Positions 61,219-64,000 of a stretch of 64,000 nt of DNA are shown piece by piece. Under the pieces are notes generated by a model, which saw only the letters and a program-made list of their open reading frames with translations, had not been told where the DNA came from and did no database searches. The stretch's first letter is position 1. Each line of letters opens with the position of its first letter. Position numbers and translations under genes: made by a program. The stretch comes from Aquisphaera insulae (GTDB lineage: Bacteria; Planctomycetota; Planctomycetia; Isosphaerales; Isosphaeraceae). The stretch is taken from positions 57,027 to 121,026 of the forward strand of contig NZ_JAALJH010000017.1 in NCBI RefSeq assembly GCF_011064615.1. Direction: 5' to 3'.

Positions 61219-62718
61219 TCATCGCCCCGCCGGTTGGAGTGCCGGGGGGGATGGCGGCGCCGGGCTGGCCATGGGCGGCTCGCACGCCGGGAAGCGGAGC
61301 ACGAAGCGCGTCCCGCGCCCGGGGGCCGTCTCGACCGCGATCGTCCCGCCCGAGGCCGTGACGATCCGCTGCACGACCGAGAGGCCGAGGCCGACCCCGG
61401 CGCGACCCAGCCGATGGGACCGCGGCGCGCGGTAGAACGGCTCGAAGATCGAGGGGACTTCCTCCGGAGACAGGCCGCAGCCGCGGTCCTCGACCGCCAG
61501 CGCCGATTGGCCCTCCTCCCGCCGGCACGCGACCGCCACGGGCGTGCCGGGCTCGCTGTACTTGAGGGCGTTGTCGAGGAGGTTCTCCAGCACCGGGGCG
61601 AGCAACGCGGGGCTGGCCCGCAGCCAGACCGGGTGGTCGGGCTCCTCGAGGCGGAGGTCGGACGCCCTCGGATGCCCCGACCATCGCCGAAGCTGCGCGG
61701 CCGTCCAGGCGGTCAGGTCGATGGGCTCCCCCTCGGGGGGGGTCGCCTCGGCCTCCGCCCGGGCCAGGAACAGCAGCGAATCGACGATCTGGCGGAGGCG
61801 GGTCGCCTCTCCGTGGACCTGGTCCAGGGCCCGCTCGTATTCCTCGGCGGCCCGAGGGCGGCGCCGGATCACCTCGACGAGGCTTAGCAGGCCCGCCAGC
61901 GGGGTCCGAAGCTGGTGCGAGGCGTCGCCCGCGAACCGCCGCTGCCGCTCGAGCGCCTCGTGGCGCCGGGCGAGCAGGTCGTTGAACGCACGGCCGAGGT
62001 CCTCCAGCTCGTCGCCCGTCCCCGGGCTGGGGAGGCCGCCCGGCTCGTCGGCCGTCGTCATCTCCCGCGCGGCCTCCGCCATCTGCACGACCGGGATCAG
62101 GGCCCGGCGGCAGAGCCATCGGCCCAGCGCGGCGCAGAGCAGCCAGAGCGCCGTCGAGACCCCGGCCAGGGCCAGGGCCAGACGTTGGAGGCCGGCCTCG
62201 ACGGGGGCGGGCGAGAGGCCGACGGTGAGGATCAGCTCCGCGTACTCGACGTCGTCATCGGGCCCGTCATCCCGGGGATGCCCCTTCCCCAGCCGCTGGA
62301 GCTCCGGCAGGCGGAGGTGCCGCCGGGCGAGCCGCCAACCGGGGACCTCGCCCCTCGCCGTCGCGTCGCCGAATACCTCGGGAAACACCCCCGTCAGGGG
62401 GCCCGGGGGGAAGTCGGCACCGCGGACGTTGGGAGATCGGTCCACCAGATCGCCGTTCCCGGCCTGGACGGCCCAGCGCACGTGCTCGACGCCCGGGTCC
62501 ATGCCGAGCGTCAGCCTCCGGTCCTGCGGCTCCCACTCCAGGCCGTCGGTCTCGACGTCGACCGCCGCCTCCAGCGTGTCGAGGGCCTTCTCCAGGTGCT
62601 CGTCGAGCTGCCTGGTCAGGTAGGAGCGGCCGAGCACGTACAGGGTCCCGGAGAAGCCGAGCAGCACCGCGGCCAGTGCCCCCAGGAAGAACAGCGAGAG
62701 CCGCGACGAGAGGCTCAT
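61219..62718 (-). CDS. Sensor histidine kinase
   Basis: This 499-residue protein has two membrane helices (about 7-30 and 178-200) enclosing a periplasmic sensor domain. A HAMP region follows. RFAGDASHQLRTPLAGLL at about 262-279 has the phosphorylated His268. LLDNALKYSEPG (N box), VEDRGCGLSPEE (G1) and GVGLGLSVVQRI (G2) form the ATP-binding domain. Its ATG 62718 overlaps the TGA of the response regulator gene, so the two are translated together. The signal sensed is unknown. The C-terminus has a Pro-rich tail. Confidence 0.9.
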   Translation of the reverse strand: MSLSSRLSLFFLGALAAVLLGFSGTLYVLGRSYLTRQLDEHLEKALDTLEAAVDVETDGLEWEPQDRRLTLGMDPGVEHVRWAVQAGNGDLVDRSPNVRGADFPPGPLTGVFPEVFGDATARGEVPGWRLARRHLRLPELQRLGKGHPRDDGPDDDVEYAELILTVGLSPAPVEAGLQRLALALAGVSTALWLLCAALGRWLCRRALIPVVQMAEAAREMTTADEPGGLPSPGTGDELEDLGRAFNDLLARRHEALERQRRFAGDASHQLRTPLAGLLSLVEVIRRRPRAAEEYERALDQVHGEATRLRQIVDSLLFLARAEAEATPPEGEPIDLTAWTAAQLRRWSGHPRASDLRLEEPDHPVWLRASPALLAPVLENLLDNALKYSEPGTPVAVACRREEGQSALAVEDRGCGLSPEEVPSIFEPFYRAPRSHRLGRAGVGLGLSVVQRIVTASGGTIAVETAPGRGTRFVLRFPACEPPMASPAPPSPPALQPAGR

Positions 62719-63413
62719 GATCCCTCCCCCGGCCCGCCGGGCGGATCCCCGAACATGTAGCCCCGGCCCCGGAGCGTCTGGATCAGTCGGCCGCCGTGGG
62801 CCTCGAGCTTCCGCCTCAGCTCGAAGACGTGGACCTCCAGCGTGTTCGAGATGCCGTCGTAGCGCTCGTCCCAGACGTGCTCGTAGATCCTTGTCCGCGA
62901 GAGCACCTGGCCGGGATGGCGGAGGAAGAAGACGAGCAGCGCGTACTCCTTGGCCGTCAGGTCGAGCGGATGCCCGGCGCGGAGGGCCTTCTGAGTGGCG
63001 AGGTCGATCTCCACGTCGCCGGCCGTCAGCGTCGTGCCCGCGCGGCCCTCGCCGCGACGGAGCAGGGCGCGGACGCGGGCCAGCAGCTCGTCGAAGGCGA
63101 ACGGCTTGCAGAGGTAGTCGTCGGCCCCGCCGTCGAGCCCGCGCACGCGATCGGAGACGGCATCGCGTGCGGTGAGGAACAGCACGGGGGTGTCCCGGTC
63201 GCGCTGGCGGAACCCCCGGAGCACGCTCAGGCCGTCCCGGCCCGGCAGCCACCAGTCGAGGATGACGAGGTCCCACCGACCCCCTTGCAGGGCCAGGGAG
63301 GCGGCCTCACCGTCGGCGGCGTGCTCGACGGTGAACCCCTCCTCACGCAGCCCGCGCACGACGGAGGCGGCGATCAGCTCGTCGTCCTCGACCGTCAGGA
63401 TCCGAACGCCCAT
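62715..63413 (-). CDS. OmpR/PhoB-family response regulator
   Basis: This 232-residue protein has a receiver domain with the acidic pocket at VEDDE (residues 8-12), phosphorylation site Asp53 in VILDWWLPGRDG, Thr in FLTARD and Lys in CKPFAFDELLARV. The C-terminal winged helix spans about 130-225 (LTAKEYALLVFFLRHPGQVLS, then NTLEVHVFELRRKLEAHGG cut as EVHVFELRRKL). GAGGGGAGGG precedes ATG 63413. It is encoded first and the kinase second, overlapping by four bases. Confidence 0.92.
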   Translation of the reverse strand: MGVRILTVEDDELIAASVVRGLREEGFTVEHAADGEAASLALQGGRWDLVILDWWLPGRDGLSVLRGFRQRDRDTPVLFLTARDAVSDRVRGLDGGADDYLCKPFAFDELLARVRALLRRGEGRAGTTLTAGDVEIDLATQKALRAGHPLDLTAKEYALLVFFLRHPGQVLSRTRIYEHVWDERYDGISNTLEVHVFELRRKLEAHGGRLIQTLRGRGYMFGDPPGGPGEGS

Positions 63414-63514
63414 GCCATGCCCTCCCCTCACCTTACCCGAACGCCCACCCGTCCTCATTGTATGCCGAAGCTTCGGGGAGGACGTCACATCCGGCGGCCA
63501 TGGCCGCCGGCCGA

Positions 63515-63757
63515 TCACCCTTCCGGGTCGTCGTGGCCACGAGGCTCCGCCCGTCGCCGGAACGCTGGGCACCATGCGGCAGCCCCCGCGGAGCCGGCGC
63601 CCCGGGCGTCGAGGCGATCGGCCAGGAAGCCGGGCAGCACCGCGATCAGGAGGTCGAGCCGCCTCATGACGTTCACGATGACAACCCCCGAGGCGAGGCT
63701 GAGGCCGACGGCCCGGCACGTCGGGAGGACCAGCACTTCGAATGCGGATGAACCCAT
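63515..63757 (-). CDS. Hypothetical protein, possibly membrane-associated
   Basis: This 80-residue frame starts at ATG 63757 with GGGAGAG upstream. It has a hydrophobic segment (AVGLSLASGVVIVNV) and MRRLDLLIAVLPGFLADRLD, then an Arg/Ala-rich tail. It lies upstream of the response regulator on the same strand, 101 bases away. No family is recognised. Confidence 0.4.
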   Translation of the reverse strand: MGSSAFEVLVLPTCRAVGLSLASGVVIVNVMRRLDLLIAVLPGFLADRLDARGAGSAGAAAWCPAFRRRAEPRGHDDPEG

Positions 63758-64000
63758 GGTGTTCTCTCCCACGAGGCGACGGGGACAGCGACAGGGACTT
63801 CCCGCGGCCGACCGGGGGAAGCTTACGGGTCGCCCCTTAACCCACGATGAGCCGCGGATTAATTCCGCCTTAGGTCGACGCAAGGCTTGCCGCGGCGTGG
63901 GGTTACTGGAATTGGCCCCGAAGCTTGGAGGTGTTCGACGGGCCAGCCGGGCGACCGCCGGCCTTCATGAGGCGAATTTAAACTCCCGCTAACGGAGGTC

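Noticed and set aside
63758..64000. Possible gene at the right edge
   Set aside because: Frames are short and lack motifs; no RNA gene fold could be made out.

Overview
This window is high-GC bacterial DNA that looks like a planctomycete, most likely of the Isosphaeraceae type. The evidence is the gene families present. There are two DUF1559 proteins with pilin-like N-termini, a DUF1552 protein next to a DUF1587/1595/1592/1588/1585 cytochrome protein, and two Tat-exported Gfo/Idh/MocA proteins. There are also surface proteins with LEPR-XLL N-termini, a type I dockerin, a PEP-CTERM protein, ECF sigma factors with extra domains, and an ECF sigma/kinase operon. Family assignments come from reading the translations; no database search was run.

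Layout. 1-9 kb: a partial UDP-glucose dehydrogenase, a sulfotransferase-like gene, a DUF1559/lipoprotein pair, a dockerin protein, a LEPR-XLL alpha/beta hydrolase and an ECF sigma factor with a membrane anchor. 9.2-9.6 kb: a decayed AAA ATPase plus DUF3226-like pair. 9.7-16.5 kb: the cytochrome/DUF1552 operon and a large C45-type hydrolase. 16.7-20.6 kb: an accessory island of very small genes with an intact RelE/ParE-type toxin-antitoxin pair, a RHH/PIN pair whose toxin is frameshifted, and a DUF2442 protein behind a second frameshifted gene. 20.8-25.7 kb: two Gfo/Idh/MocA proteins, an FG-GAP protein, and an XRE regulator/membrane-protein pair with clear operators. 26-31.5 kb: YCII, a GT32-like glycosyltransferase, a sulfatase, and a lipoprotein/DUF1559 pair. 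31.6-36.9 kb: an operon of ECF sigma factor, zinc-finger Ser/Thr kinase and coiled-coil protein, then a thioredoxin-like protein. 37-45.4 kb: a zincin-like protein, a repeat-bearing surface protein, a PEP-CTERM protein, a porin and a seven-haem TPR cytochrome. 45.5-50.4 kb: Imm21, a YcaQ-like glycosylase, a Tet-type efflux pump and damaged genes. 50.6-54.9 kb: a TetR/ABC1-kinase operon with paired operators, a large secreted protein and a toxin remnant. 55-64 kb: an ABC permease, an amidohydrolase, a phospholipase-A2-like protein with a dead second copy further on, a GNAT enzyme, an alpha/beta hydrolase and a two-component system.

How the genes work together. Most encode exported or envelope proteins, which fits a heterotroph with an elaborate cell surface. 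The regulatory units are compact: sigma/kinase, response regulator/histidine kinase, TetR/ABC1 and XRE/membrane protein, three of them with overlapping reading frames. The accessory parts show recurrent decay: single-base frameshifts, a truncated toxin gene, a duplicated pseudogene and a collapsed ATPase. Either this is real erosion of mobile or defence genes, or the assembly has indel errors in C/G-rich runs. I found no tRNA, rRNA, IS element or CRISPR array.
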